Source: Undaria pinnatifida (taxonomy: Eukaryota; Sar; Phaeophyceae; Laminariales; Alariaceae). From it: 64,000 bases of DNA. The notes beneath the pieces were generated by a model, which ran no database searches, was not told the DNA's origin, and saw only the letters and a list, made by a program, of their open reading frames with translations. The position numbers and the translations under genes are program-made. Of the stretch, positions 22,284 to 34,865 are shown in pieces. The stretch's first letter is position 1, and each line of letters begins with the position of its first letter. The stretch lies in NCBI GenBank assembly GCA_012845835.1, contig JABAKD010000021.1:14531935-14595934 (forward strand), in the 5' to 3' direction.

Positions 22284-23105
22284 ATGCTCACCATGGCTGA
22301 CAACGAGAAGCAAACCGATCGGGACGTGCGACTGCCGCACGTGTCGGCGGCCTACAACAACTCTGTCAACGCCGCCGCCGGACTGGCGCCCAACGAGATC
22401 CACATCGGCCGCCTACCACGACTTCCGCTCTCGGTCTTCGAACCCGAAAACATCGGCGGTCACCAGAGCCTGGATCGCGACCACCTAGTCTACATCAACC
22501 TTGCCAACGACCGGCAACAACGCGCCTACTCCCTCGTCCGAGAGCTCCACCGACTCACCGTCTCGCGTCTACAACGCCGCAACGCGCCCATCATGGCCGC
22601 CCTCCTCGCCTTCCCCCCTTTCTCCGTTGGCGGCTGGGCCTGGGTCTACAACTCCGCCTTCACTATCCGCCAGGGTGCCAAAAAGGGCACCGACGCAACC
22701 ATTCTGAAGACGAAACTCTTGTTGAACTGGAACGGGCCTTTCAAGATCCTCGCGGTGGGCCTGACTGCAGCCACCGACACCCCCGACAACCGGCCGCTAC
22801 AAGACAAGCTGCTTTTCCTCGATCTACCTTCAGACCTTCCAGGACAGGACTCGAAACCACGCATCTCCGTCAAACGGTGCAAGCCCTGCCACAACCCCGA
22901 CGACACCAGCGACATACCCAAGCACCTTCCAGCGGCCGTCGCAACATACGTCCTCACAGCTTCCGCTGCCAAGTCCCCCCTGTACCACGTCACCCTCGAC
23001 GACGTCGCACCACCACCAGAACGCCTTGAGGTTGAGCAGATCATCGGCCACCAACTCTTACGCGGCCGCGGTTGCGTCATCGCCGTCCTATACGATACCC
23101 ACTGA
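22284..23105 (+). pseudogene. Fossil integrase C-terminal part (element C)
   Basis: 273 codons contain HVSAAYNNSVNAAAGLAPNE, the family-conserved WAWVYNSAFTIRQGAKKGTD and LNWNGPFKILAVG (beta-barrel end), and ERLEVEQIIGHQLLRGRG, which starts the chromodomain-like tail. The copy at 43349-44554 is collinear but clearly diverged, so C and B are separate families. Confidence 0.85.
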
Positions 23106-23590
23106 ACCGGACTCCTCAGCCCCTCGTGGGAACGCGAGCTCGACCTCCAACACTTCAGGCGCCATATTTTACTCTACTGGTCCGGAAAGCCGACACAACA
23201 ACGCCAGACCAACCGCCTCTACCGCCAGATGCGCATCGGCGCCGCACACCGCGAGCTCTCCTGATCTCAAGGCCAACTCTTCCTTGCCCCCGGCTAAACC
23301 CTGGTCCCCCGCGACCTTTGGCTTCGCAATTTCAGAAACTCTACCCTCCCCTCCCGGGCACACGTTTGGTACAAGGCACGTGACGGCTTCTGGTGGCTAG
23401 GCGAGATCGTTCACCGCGCGCCACCGAACGCCTCTTCGCAAACCCCCCCGGACCCTTCCCCGGGTAGTTCCTACATCATCAGGTTCCTAGACGACCCCGG
23501 CCCGATCAAGATCGACCTGCAGCCAGCTCGCTACACTACCGCCCGGAACGCCGTCTCCGGATCGTGGTGCCTTCAACGCCATGGGCATGG
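23050..23590 (+). pseudogene. Chromodomain-like C-terminal tail region of element C
   Basis: The region downstream of the integrase resembles the corresponding part of family B, where LYKTHWAGISEPSWEREM is chromodomain-like. A chromodomain on the integrase C terminus steers integration to particular chromatin in chromoviruses (family knowledge). Here it is degraded and the assignment is by position. Confidence 0.4.
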
Positions 23591-25450
23591 GAGCCTATCC
23601 CGTGGGGTGCTACGGAATTCTGATGCTTCCCGCGGTGCCCCTACCGTTCCAACTCCCCCCATTGGTTAGTTTCGGGTGTTTTATCTGTTTTTGGTTATTC
23701 TACAGTAGTTTTAGGATTAGTTCTTCACGGTCAGCCTTCTTCAACAGTTTCGATAGTACTACCTCATGGTTAGGCCTTTCACCTACAGTAGCATTGGGAA
23801 TGATTCTTCATAGTCAGCCTTCAACCTGCAGTAACTTTAGTGGTATTTTCGTGGTCATTCTTCCGACCTAGAGTGTTTTTTTTTTTGTCATGTCTTCTCG
23901 TGGTTAGCCTACAACCGTTATCAGGCTTTGAATTTATTTTTATAATTGAGGTGTCCCTCGAAATACCTCCGCTTTCGGTTTGTTCTTCATACCAGCGTTT
24001 GCCTCTTTTTCTCACCACCATCGACTCCGTCTGTCCCACTCCATGACGGCTGACAACTCGTGGTGGTAGAGCGGTATTCCTAATTTTCGGCAGTATGCAG
24101 TGTTTTAGGTACGCCCGTCTGACGACCCAATCTTTCTTTACCCCACTCTGTGATGGCTATCGAACCAGGACCGCCTCGTACCTAGGGTGTGTTAAGGTGT
24201 TCCTCCCTTACTCTTTTTTATGTCCTTTTAGTTTTCTCTGGACCACTACGGTCTCCGCTAGTCTCGTTTCGTCCAGGCTTCCGAACCGTGGTCGTCTTGG
24301 TTTCTTTTTGTGTTTGTACTTCACGATTCCTTCGCCGATTCTCGGTGATTTTGCCCCTAGGCACCCGATGTTTGTGTTGTATCCTGACCGCCGCCGGTGC
24401 TGCTTTGCTCTGACGGCATCGCCGAGCTCTAGGCCTGATCGGTTTTCTGCGCACTTTGCCAAGTAGGGCCCCGGCAGCCTTGCAGACTAGCAAGACCACC
24501 GGAATGCCGGCCATCCTTTCTTTCTTTGTCTTTTCGTGTTTTCTTCGTGTTTGGGTCACGGTAGCTTTCGCCGCCCCGCAAGGCTGCCGAATTCTCAGTA
24601 ATCATATTCCTGCCACGGTTGATCCCCTGGAACTGTGCTCAGGTTCCCGTGGAATTCCAAATCACGGCGGTAATTATGCTCTCCCTTGCTTATGAGTCTT
24701 TTGTTTCCTGTTTTGTTTCTTCTTGGTGTACACGTTGCGTTGCCATTCTACGCTATATGACGCGCCCGTCGACCCCCTTTGTAGGCGTTGTTTTGGCATG
24801 CTAACTACGTCGTTCAGCGCTGCTGACATTTTATTTTCTGTGTTGGACGAATTAGGTCGATCCACTCGCGTACATCTTTGGCTACCCTGACTTTTTGTTC
24901 GTGCTGGTTGAGTTACCTCGCTACGTTTGCCGGTTTTGTTCCCAGCACAAACAGACCTACCAAGTCGCCATGTCGTTCGCTCTACCAAGTGGTCCTAGCA
25001 GCCCCTTAGTTTTAGCAAGCTTACGGCAATCTAGCAGCGCACGTTTTGTCTTACGTGTTATTTTTCATTTTCTTCGGGCCTTGGCCACGCGGCTACGCGT
25101 AATGCCTCCCGGCTATATACACTTTCGAATTTGGGTGATGCCCCTTTGCGAGCTTTCGAGTAACCGACCCTGTACGGCGAACGACTCTCCGTTCGCTACT
25201 CCCTGGGCCCTACATAGATCGCTCCGGTAATATGTTTCTGTTTCCCTTTGCCTTCGCTTTGATATCTGCCTTTCTTAGCTTCCTTCCCTTTGTCTTCGGG
25301 TTTCCTTTTTGGTTTCAAGTTTTCCATACTCTACATAGGTTGCTCCATTCTGGGTTTTCCATTTTCCTCTCTCTTCCTATGGCCTGTCTTTTAGCGATCT
25401 GCTTTACTAGTGAATAGCCCTATCCTTGGAGCTTAGCCCTCATTACGAGG
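23591..25450 (+). other. Long 3' noncoding region of element C
   Basis: 1.86 kb with no recognised gene. It is T-rich and contains several imperfect copies of a TTCTTC-GTGGTTAGCCT-type motif between 23720 and 23920. Some open frames up to 123 codons are low-quality and were left out. Confidence 0.6.
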
Positions 25451-26080
25451 TGTGGGGGAATCTATAGCCTCATGTTTTATTTTCAAATAGCCGCCTCTTC
25501 GACCTCCTTTCCCGGTCTTTTAGGATGAACTTTGTCGTCATCTTTCGACCGTCTTGAGGTCTGCATATACGACTATTCAGGGTGGGCTAATGTAATAGAG
25601 TGTCGGTATAGCGGGCAATAGATGCGGTAAGATAGTCCGCAGCGTTACGGTTTATTGGCCACAAGAAGATTCTCTTGAAACGGAATATTCTTTGTGAAGC
25701 GGATAACCCGTAGAGAATAGCTAGCTTATACCACAAGAACGTTCTTGGTAATGGAACGTCCTCCTCTGGACAAGATAGGTAGAAGTAAGCGCGTTAAGCG
25801 CTCATGGGAATATAGAACACCTAGGAGAACGTTCCTTGTACGTTCCATAGGTAAAGGTCCAGAAGAGAGCACAGCAGCAATGCTGGAGGGTAAAGCGAAC
25901 TCTGTGAGCCTCAACCCACCGCCATGCTCTCACTCCTTCCCTTTTCCTGTCTCCTCGAGCTTCTCAAAGCTCAACGCCAGTAATAAGAAATCATCAAAGA
26001 AGAACCGGTGCTGTCTCCAAGCGAAGCTGATACCCCTGCGTCCCTTCCCTCCCAACATCCGGCACCACGACTCCTTTACA
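25451..26080 (+). repeat. 3' LTR of element C (about 630 bp)
   Basis: Runs from TGTGGGGGAATCTATAGCC to CTCCTTTACA (TG...CA ends). Its last 289 bp match the 5' LTR; the first part has no counterpart in the 5' copy. No clear target-site duplication was found; the flank after 26080 continues family P. The start is approximate, to within a few bases. Confidence 0.8.
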
Positions 26081-26240
26081 TATACGCGTGGTGCAAGTCT
26101 AGGCGATGGTGCGGGTGGTGGAGAAGGAGGGGGCGTGGAGGGCGGGGGGCGGGGGCGGGGGGGGGATGCAGCAGCGGCATGGATGGCTCTATAAAGATGA
26201 CGAGGTGATGTCCAGTGCGTGGAAAATATATATTACCTGG
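26081..26240 (+). repeat. Repeat family P, right part of copy 3
   Basis: TATACGCGTGGTGC...CTAGGCGATGGTGCGGGTGG continues the P module interrupted at 13749; the uninterrupted order is seen at 40265-40420. It includes GCAGCGGCATGGATGGCTC. Confidence 0.7.
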
Positions 26241-26330
26241 TATACCTTATCACACTAGAGCAGTTCATTAAGCGAAGAACAAAAAATCATTGGTGCAAAG
26301 GGAAACTTGTTCGTATGGTCTAGTATAGTA

Positions 26331-26455
26331 TATGGATTGTTTGACAACAAGGACTTGCAGACCAATGCGTTGGACTGCTGTTGGTTGAACCTATGTGGAT
26401 TGTTTGACAACAAGGACTTGCAGACCAACGCGTTGGACTGCTGTTGGTTGAACCG
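26331..26455 (+). repeat. 62-bp tandem duplication
   Basis: TGGATTGTTTGACAACAAGG through CTGCTGTTGGTTGAACC occurs twice in direct succession with one substitution. Confidence 0.9.
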
Positions 26456-26479
26456 CCATCGTCATTATTAAAATCCACA

Positions 26480-26630
26480 TGCACTCCAGCGGTGAGATCG
26501 AAGATTTTGTCGAAACTCATATTTGCAAGCTGTTTGTGATACTCCGATTTCGTACTACTGGGTGTGTGTCCTTTTTAAGAATACAGGCCGGCGACTCCCC
26601 TTGGAACTTCAGTGTAGGGCCAAACAATCA
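26480..26630 (+). repeat. Repeat family P, terminal arm (copy 4, partial)
   Basis: Terminal block GCACTCCAGCGGTGAGATCG to GCGACTCCCCTTGGAACTTC, truncated at about 26625. Confidence 0.7.
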
Positions 26631-27229
26631 GCGATAGTCATCGCAGTTCGATCACATGTAGCAGCAGGGCGAGAAGAAGAAAGAAAAGGTTACAGCAGGA
26701 GGCGGTTATTGTGTCAACAATCTGAATATTATTATTGCTGTGTAAGGTAAACCAGGTAGTCTATACGGCGGTCGTTTTCGTAAATAACTGAACACTCTTG
26801 CTGTGTGTGGTAAAAATCAATACCTTGTAGTGTATACTGTACCTATTGCGTCTTCACTATGGGGCGAAGGTGTGTAGTTGACCAAAAACAATTCGCTGTA
26901 AATTTATTGCTTTGTGTGTCAACCGAATGTTCTTGATGCGGTACACCTTTAGCGGCTTTACGTCACGTGGGGCGCAGACTAATTCAAATATTTTGTAAGT
27001 TGACCACAAAAACAGCTCCACGTTACTGCTGTTAAGTAGGTCGGGAATCATAATGTTCTTGGGTGAGTTGTCATGTCATATTATACGCAATATTGCAATG
27101 ACGTTCATACGTTACGGCAAGGCAACGACGAACACGTGTAAGCTCTTGTGGTAGCACTACGGGGGAACGTCTTGCAGGTCTACCTGAAAATGCGGCACTT
27201 CCTGGTACCGTTAAGGGAGGGAAGTAAGA

Positions 27230-27529
27230 GTGTGGGGATGTGGTCAGGCGTTACGAGCGTGCAGAGCGATAGATGAAAAGTCGGGCCGTCAACCCGAAGA
27301 GTACGCTCTGCACTCGCTGAGGATAGGAATTTCATCCATGCTTACGGCTGGAGGTAACATGTCAGAACGAGTCACACAGCGAGAAGGGAGGTGGAAGTCC
27401 GATGCATGTAAGGTGTACACCCGGAATGTTGCGGACGATGCCGGACAATTTTCTCGCAAACTAGCAGCTGGCGAGGGTTTGCAAAGCCAGACAGGCCAAG
27501 GTACTGCTGTATGGGGTAAACTGATGTAG
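27230..27529 (+). pseudogene. Fossil tyrosine recombinase C-terminal part (Crypton- or DIRS-like)
   Basis: A 99-codon frame contains the catalytic HxxR motif (ALHSLRIG, His28 and Arg31) and REGRWKSDACKVYTR, which holds the expected nucleophile Tyr (residue 63) after a conserved Trp. Spacing of about 30 residues between HSLR and Tyr fits tyrosine recombinases of Cryptons and DIRS-type retroelements. Such enzymes integrate circular DNA without target duplications. No RT was seen next to it, so Crypton and DIRS cannot be told apart. It is a fragment in unassigned sequence. Confidence 0.6.
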
Positions 27530-27599
27530 AAATCTTGGATTAACCTCGGTTGTGGAGGAGTCAAATGTATATGCACTATTCGGTGTCTTGGGCGTCCGA

Positions 27600-29710
27600 G
27601 AATGCACACAATATACCCCAGACTGTGGAGGGAGGGAGATGTGTTTATGAGAAAAGACGTGCGTTATGGTTCATATTCTTTGACTGAGTTCGAAGTACAT
27701 AGCGCCCACTTTGACAGCAGCCAACAGCTGGCATTATTTGGTTGATCGCGCTTGTAAGGATCCCAAGTGGATACCGCACGGGGCGGTGCTGGCAGAATGG
27801 TAGAACACGCGAACAGACAGAGCTGTTGTATACAACTGGACAGCGGTCGGTCGCTGCACCAGATAATTCGTGGTTTTTCCCGCCCACCCACCCTTTTTTC
27901 TTTCGATGGTGAGGGGATGGAGACACTACAAGGATGTAGGAACTATTCTCGTATCACTGAGGGAATAGACTAGACTGTGATGTACTTTTTTCTTTTTTTT
28001 TTGTCAGTGACATTCTACGGTTCAATACCATGGTATATCTTTTTTTCCGAGGAGGAGTCATTGGTGTTGGACCATTCGGTGTAGCAGTCATCCGATAATT
28101 CTAACAGTAGAACCCATATAGTGGAGGGAGGGAGATGTGTTAATGAGCAAAGACATGTGGGTATGGGACAGAGTTGGATGCTGCGTTCGACATGTCAGAC
28201 AGCTGCTCTCTCTCCCGAGCGGCAGAAAATGATGACATAGTCTAGCAGTACAACGCAATTAGAAAGATACAATAAATAACATTCTTTTTTTTGGACAGTG
28301 GCGACACTCAACAGTGGTTGGTGGTGTACAGGACGTGTGCAAAGAAACGAAGGTAGCAGACAGACGTGGTGTCAATCACATCAGCCGCCGTCCATGAAAT
28401 TAGTCACGACGTAGTCAAGTAGTGCTGTTACGAATCATGTGTGACAGTTACAAGCTTTACGGTTACAGTACCAGAGGGCGTTCTTAATGGCATGGGACGC
28501 GTTTGACGCTGCCCCTTATTTGTGGTTTGGTGATACGTTTTGGCTCACAATACGAACAACCACAAAAACCAAACTAACCAACCTGCCTATCTCCGTCCAG
28601 TTTTCTTGGTCACCGTCTGTAAACCTGGAGAATCTGCAATCCGTTCACTAGGTATGCCATTCCTTTCTTGGAGACCTGTGCACCCTTGCACCACCAGAAG
28701 CCCGCTGGGCTTTCCTGATTCGCATGCAATCGCACACCCGAACGTCGGCCGTTTCAGTGCTATAGAGATAGTTCCGGGGGGCTGTACAACAGTACCGTGG
28801 TGACAGGGCCCAACCATGATTCGTCGCCTCGTCAAAACAGGGCACCCAAGTCTCGCTCTCAGCGGCCACTTTAACACACACACAAATAAAGCAACAGCTG
28901 GTAGTGTTCGACTCCTGCTGTTGCCGCCGGAAGCGTAACTGCTGCTGCAATGCCAATGTTCGCCTGTGCGAGCAGAGGTTGTGCTGCAACTCGGCCACAA
29001 GGCAAGGCAAGACATTTATTTTGTCACGTGGTGGTACCCTCGTGGCACCACGTGGGACCACACAGCAGGTATGCGCGGGTACCATAGGTACGAGTTCAAT
29101 CTCGGATACCAGGTACCAGGTACCATGTGTATATGGTGTCAAGGCTTCACCGTACGTCCACAGCAAACAGAAGTCCGCGCGCCGCGCACTGAAACCTGTC
29201 GATCCCACGGGTGTTCGGGGCCTCCCTGTCTACTTAAGAACGAGCTCACAGCTGCTTTTAGTACCACTCACTGTGTACGGCTGAAGTCGCCGTCACTATG
29301 CCCAGCGATGGCCTATAAGTATAAATCATTACGGAAGGTACTGTATCTAGCTTGGTAGGGGGAAACAGCTGCTTACCGTCCCCTGTGTGTTCGTTTTTAT
29401 ATGAGATTTGGTATGTGCGGCGTTTTTGCACTCACTGTAGAAGGCCTTGAACCAGGCTGCGAGGCGGGGGGGGGGGGCTCTTTATCGTCCCCTGTGTCCG
29501 GCATAAATAGGATTTATTGTGTGTGTGCGTTCGGTTTGTATTGGGTTGAGTATGGCACTTTGGGGAGCGAGCGTTGTCAGGTATCGCCCCCCTGTCGGGA
29601 GGCTCGAAATTCGAAAAATTGACGTGAGGTGGGTCGGAACAAAAACTATTTGGGCGCCCTCCGCTCATGGTGTAATATTTCGATATGACGAAATGTCCCT
29701 CCCCCGCTTC
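27600..29710. other. Unassigned stretch, no gene recognised
   Basis: About 2.1 kb without a convincing gene. A motif of about 35 bp (TGGAGGGAGGGAGATGTGTT) occurs twice (27625 and 28118). Open frames of 142 and 186 codons on the minus strand at 28587-29208 overlap one another in different frames and match no known family. Confidence 0.5.
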
Positions 29711-29714
29711 GAAC

Positions 29715-31190
29715 ACACCGATCTTTCTTCACTGGTTGCACGTCTGACAGGATATACATGATTAACTGATGCAATGCTTCCACAACCGTCACATTTTTCC
29801 CCTTCAAGGATTGATTGTTTCCGCGCAGCTTGAGTCCCCCGCCCCCCCGCTCCGCCGCTCCCACTTGTCTTTCGCCCCACGTAAAAAAAAAATCTACCGA
29901 AGTAATAAAAACTACCAGGCTGTTGATATCATCTATTTACTTTTCTAGCCATCCATGTCCTATAGCTCTAATTCATACCCCCCTCCCCCTCCCCAACGCC
30001 CCCGCCTTCTCACCCACCTGCACCTAAATCTACCTGTATAAGAAGCACGAACAACTCTTATGCGATCTAAATATGTTGAAAATCCCCCTCCCCCCAAATC
30101 TCCTCGGTGCCGCGCTCCCTCTAGTTTAAACCTTTAGGTCCTCACGCCCGTAAAGACTCCGTCTTCCCCTCGCCGGGTATACGACTTACAGGATGCTCTT
30201 GGCAAACTGATGCATTTCGTCCCACAGTTGGTTATTCAGATTTTGTCCCCTGAAAAACCGGTTTTTGTAGCTTCCGCGCACGAACAGATCAACATCACCC
30301 TGTTCACTCTGGTACAAGCTACACTGTAGTTGCAAGGGGAGTCGCCGACCTATATCTCTCACGAGGACACACAGCCCGTAATACGCGCGATCGGAATATC
30401 ACACACAGCTTGCCCAGATGAGTTTCGACAAAATCTTCGATGTCACAACTGGGCCATGTATTCTTTTTTTAAGGTAATATGCTCCCCCCCGCCCCCTCCC
30501 CCCCCCCCCCCCCCCAACCCATCCCAACCCCACCCCCTCGAACACTCCACCCTCTCTTTACTCACTGATTGTCCGACTTACCCCAGGATATACATGATAA
30601 ACTGATGCATTACTTCCAAAACCGTCACATTTATCCCCTCAAAATAATGTATAGTTTCCACGCACATATCGAGCTGTCCCACACGCCCCCCCCCCCGCCC
30701 CAACCTCCCCCCCCCCCCACTTATAAACTGGTGCCAAAACCGTCAGATTCATCCCCTTGAAAGGATTTATAGCTTACATGCACAAATTGTCCCCCCTTTC
30801 CCCCCCCTCCCTCCCCCCCCCCCCCCTCCAAACCCGCTCGCTTTTAATCAAAACCAGGCCCCCACATCCTTCAAAACTCCGCCCCCGCCCCCACACCGGT
30901 TATTCGACTTACAAGATTCACTTGATAAAAGGATACATTTCCTTCCACAGCTGTCAGATTTTGTCCCCCTCAGAAACGGGTTTTGTAGTTTCCGCGCACA
31001 GACTGACTAAAATCACCCTGTTCACTCTGGTACAAGCTGCAATGTAGTTGCAAGGGGAGTCGTCGACCTATATCCTTCACGAGGGCACACAGGCCGTAAT
31101 ACACGCGATCGGAGTATCACACACAGCTTGCCCAGATGATATTCGACAAAATCTTCGATCCCACAACTGGGCCATTTTTTCTTTTTTTAT
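29715..31190 (-). repeat. Repeat family P, two adjacent copies (5 and 6)
   Basis: Two minus-oriented terminal blocks (ends near 30460 and 31165) each follow modules with C-rich separators. The second unit starts at the C tract near 30484, immediately after the first. Landmarks CCGACCTATATC and GTATCACACACAGCTTGC are kept in both. Confidence 0.8.
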
Positions 31191-31199
31191 GGTAATATG

Positions 31200-31755
31200 C
31201 TTCACTCGTTAAGAATAGTGGCGTTCATTTTGAATTGTTGCAGCGTCTGAACCGATCACACCAGGGCTTAGATCAGGCTGTGTTTGTATTATGTTATGCA
31301 ATCAGGAATGCCGAAGAACCGGTTCTTAAGGGGGCGACACGAGACCGCTGGTGGGCTGTGGCTGTTGTTAGTTTAAATGTTTTACTTGAGCGCACCGCTG
31401 GTGAACACTATTTTTGTGTTTTGTCTGCGGTTATATAAAAGTATGACCTACCTGATAGGTCGGTCACATCTATCGTCCCGATGCACTATCAGGTTATCTT
31501 CGAGCCTGGCGTTATACCTCAGTTCCGTGAGTTCCAATCCCCCCGAGTGCGTACTCGCAAAAAATCGTTGGGACTTTTTCCTGTTCGCAAATTGAGTAGA
31601 GGAATGCGCGAGAGCATGAGTTAGCAACACACACGATGAAAGATCTACGAGCATTGTGATTTTTGAACCATATTAGCAATGAAAATCGAAGGCAAGAACC
31701 AGGGGGAGAAACGACGACACCTGTTACCACGCCTTCTCCGGAAGCTGGGAAGTAG
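31200..31755 (+). mobile_element. SINE2 with upstream block R3 (plus)
   Basis: A block at about 31265-31440 recurs inverted at 63815-64000. The tRNA-like part (31470-31560) has CACTATCAGGTTATCTTCGA and a B-box-like GAGTTCCAATCC. The body contains GCGAGAGCATGAGTTAGCA and the tail ACCACGCCTTCTCCGGAAGC. Non-coding. Confidence 0.6.
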
Positions 31756-31794
31756 ATATGTATGGAAATGAAGATGTACGTATATTATAAAAAA

Positions 31795-33095
31795 AGACAC
31801 TCCAGCTGTGAGATAGAAGATTTATTCGAAACTCAATTTTTTTCAAGATTGTGTGTGATACTCTGATCGCGTGTATTCATCAGATATGTAGGCGATTGCT
31901 ACTGGCATGGTGCTAGGTTTAGGTGATCGTGCCGGTGGTGGGGAAGAAGAGGGCGTTGGAGGGATGGGGGTATGAGTGAAAGCTACGTCACGGATGTCTA
32001 GAAAGACAATGACATGGTATCAATTGGATGAGATATAGTGTTTCCCCCCCCCCCCCCCCCCCCCTCCCCCACCCCCCCCCCCCCGCTCCAACGCCCCCTC
32101 TTTCCCGGACACCTACACGATCGCCTAGACCTAGCACCACGCGTATAACAAGCTGCTACATATCATTGATCTCACAGCCGAAGTGTATTTGAATATTATT
32201 TGTGACCTAAACCTCCTAAAAATCCCCCCCCCCCCCCCCCCCTTCTTGCTTTCCCTTACTCAAACGCCCCACCAAATATCGAAATCCGCCACATTAATAA
32301 ACACTTCACGCACAGGATATCACCTCATTATCTTTCGAGAGCCATCCATGCCGCTGTGTTCCCCCCCCCCCCCCCCGCCTCGAACGCCCCCTTCTTCCCC
32401 ATCACCCGCACCTTCGCGTAGACCTAGCACCACACGTATAACAAACCCCTCACCTAAAGCCGCCCCCCCCCCCCCCCCCCCGCCCCCACCCTCCCCGCCC
32501 CCACCCCCCACCCTCCCCCCCCAACCCATCCCTACCCCACCCCCTCGAACACTCCACCCTCTCTTTACTCACTGATTGTACGAATTACCCCAGGATATAC
32601 ATGATAAACTGATGTATTATTTCCAAAAATGTCACATTTATGCCCTCAAAATAATGTATAGTTTCCAGGCACATATTGAGCTGCCCCCCCCCCCCCCCCC
32701 CCCCCGCCCCCAAAAATATATACTGGTACCAAAACCGTCAGATTTATCCCCTCGAAAGGATTTATAGCTTACATGCACAAATTGCCCCTTCCCCCCCCCC
32801 CCCCCCCGCCCCCCTCCAAACCCGCTCGCTTATGATCCAAACCAGGCCCCCCTTTCCCTTCACAGCTGTCAGATTTTGTCCCCCTCAGAAACGGGTTTTA
32901 TAGTGTCCGCGCACAGACTGACTAAAATCATCCTGTTGACCCTGATAGCTACACTGTAGTTGTAAGGGGAGTCGCCGACCTATATCCTTAATGAGGACAC
33001 ACAACTCGTAATGCGCGCGATCGGAGTATCACACACAGCTTGCAAAGATGAGTTTCGACGAAATCTTCGATCTCACAGCTGGAGTGTATTTTAAT
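31795..33095. repeat. Repeat family P, foldback pair (copies 7 and 8)
   Basis: A plus-oriented arm (31795-32040) and a minus-oriented arm (32041-33095) meet at C-rich sequence, so the two ends carry the terminal block in opposite orientation. A foldback structure is possible. The inner modules equal those at 7340-8270. Confidence 0.75.
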
Positions 33096-33282
33096 TTTTA
33101 TAATAATATATATATATTACCTACGAGGGATGTGATATGTATGTAATGTTACCTGGATTGCCTTAACGACGGAACAATCACGAAAAGAAAACGATTACAA
33201 AAAAAATCTCGGCCGCCAGAGTAGGGGGTAGTATGGCCGGCGGTAGAGCTAGGTGAAGTGTGGCGCAGCTGCACCATTTGCC

Positions 33283-33720
33283 TCATGAAATTATCTTAGC
33301 ACACCACCAAATAATGCGGATGCGTGCGTTTTGAACACGCAGGTTCTTCCGTGAAAGGCCATTAAAAAAAAAAAAACTCTGTTGCCGGCGAAATGATTTT
33401 GCGGCAATTTTTTCTGAGTTCATTAGTGTAAGTTCATTCATGTTGGTTCGGTGCGGTTCGGCGCAACCATAGGGTTTACAATACACGAACACCGTACCGA
33501 ACCGCACCAAAGGAGTGACATCGAAACCGCACCGCACTGTGTGCATCACCATAAAAACGTTTTGTCTAAACATAGCGGTTATTTAAAGGTGCGGTTAACT
33601 TGAAACCGTAAAGAATCCCGCCGTTCTATCGACCACGGAACGGTACAGTTTTAGGGTCACGGTTCCGCACGGTTCATGACGGTTTCTGCAGATTTCGGGT
33701 CCAAAGAACAAGAAAACAAT
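33283..33720. repeat. ACCG-motif repeat G, copy 1
   Basis: Contains many GGTGCGGTTCGG / CCGAACCGCACC motifs plus ATTTTGCGGCAATTTTTTCT. The 33283-33570 part is found inverted at 59745-60005. The motif density resembles subterminal repeats of DNA transposons, but no transposase was seen. Confidence 0.6.
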
Positions 33721-33940
33721 AGTGTCCCAGCTATCTTTGGTGATGTAACGGTAAAGACTAGATGTTTATAATCTAACATTGGAATCTGCCATAGATTAAT
33801 AAACACTTCGACGCACTTAATATCACCTCATTATCTTCCTAGGGCCATGCCTAACGCTAACGGCAACCCTAGCCGCGACACTAACCCTACGGAAGTAAAG
33901 ACGTTTTTGCGGATCCACGGTATTTTTTTCATGTATTTTT
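33720..33940. other. Short unassigned stretch
   Basis: Includes a P-like piece, TAATAAACACTTCGACGCAC, and a TAACGCTAACGGCAACCCTA stretch; nothing else was recognised. Confidence 0.4.
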
Positions 33941-34258
33941 GCCCACTTCTACCTTCCAGCTTGTGGACAAGCCGTGGTCACAGGTGTCGTCCCTTCTCCC
34001 CTGGTATGTTTTTCATTCATTTTTGCCCACTTCTATTTTCCAGCTTGTGGACAAGCCGTGGTCACAGGCGTCGTCCCTTCTCCTCCCTGGTTGCTGCCTT
34101 CATTTGTTTTTGGCGCATCGGGTTCAGCAATCCCCCTGCTCGTAAATGTTTCGTCGAATCATGCTAACTCACGCTCTAGCGCTTTCCGCAAGTCAATTTG
34201 TGCACAAGAAAACTCCCCGCGATTTTTAACGACTATGCACTCGGGGGGCTCATGCCGC
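33940..34258 (-). mobile_element. SINE2 copy with internal 81-bp duplication
   Basis: The segment CCAGCTTGTGGACAAGCCGT to CGTCCCTTCTCC is repeated at 33946 and 34027. The body with CTCACGCTCTAGCGCTTTCC follows, and the copy stops near ATGCACTCGGGGGG without a clear tRNA-like head, so it is truncated at that end. Confidence 0.65.
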
Positions 34259-34259
34259 T

Positions 34260-34865
34260 TCTGCAGTTCAACCCCCCCCCCCCCCCCACAACGCCTCCTT
34301 CTTCCCCACCACCCGCACCATCGCCTAGGCATAACACCACGCGTATTGTAAACCCTAAATCTGTCCGACCTAAACGTTTTTCAACGAAAACCCTTTCGCC
34401 CCCTTCCCCCCCTCTCCCCTCCACGCCCCCCCCTTCCCACCCCCTCGAACACTCCGCGCTCTCCTCACTGGTTGTACGACTTACTGCATATACATGATAA
34501 ACTGGTCCATTCCTCCACCGCCGTCACATTTGTCCTCTTAGAGGAATTATAGTCTGCACGCGCAGATTGAGCTGCCTCGCCCGTCCCGCACCCACCCATC
34601 TTAAACGGGTGAAATTTTTCCAAAGCCGTAAGATTTGTGCCCTTGATGAATTTTTAGGTTCCACGCACAGCCCCGCCCGTCCCGCCCGTCCCGCCCCCCG
34701 TCCCCCCCCCGCGACTCTCTGATAGATACACCGTAGTTGCAAGGGGAGTCGCCGACCTATATCCTAATGAGGACACACAACCCGTATTGCGCGCGATCGG
34801 AGTATCGCACATAGCTTGCAAAGATGGGTTTCGACAAAATCTTCGATCTCACAGCTGGAACGTAT
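34260..34865 (-). repeat. Repeat family P, copy 9
   Basis: C-rich modules ending with the terminal block (GATCTCACAGCTGGAACG). A head of C16 lies at 34270. Confidence 0.75.

Larger units (their letters stand above)
13750..26080 (+). mobile_element. Element C: Ty3/gypsy-type LTR retrotransposon carrying a NADAR domain
   Basis: A 12.3-kb element. Order: 5' LTR (13750-14038), primer-binding site, gag (about 14060-16560), NADAR domain (17255-18004), protease (about 18140-19375), RT and RNase H (19376-20750), integrase (about 21400-23105), chromodomain-like tail (about 23050-23580), a long 3' noncoding region and the 3' LTR (25451-26080). PR-RT-RH-INT order marks the Ty3/gypsy group. It is a fossil with roughly half a dozen breaks. 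The LTRs differ at about a dozen of 289 shared positions (4-5 percent, counted by eye), so it is moderately old. It sits inside a family P repeat. Confidence 0.9.

Noticed and set aside
28587-29208. Minus-strand frames of 142 and 186 codons
   Set aside because: They overlap in different frames, have no recognised domain and no support as exons.
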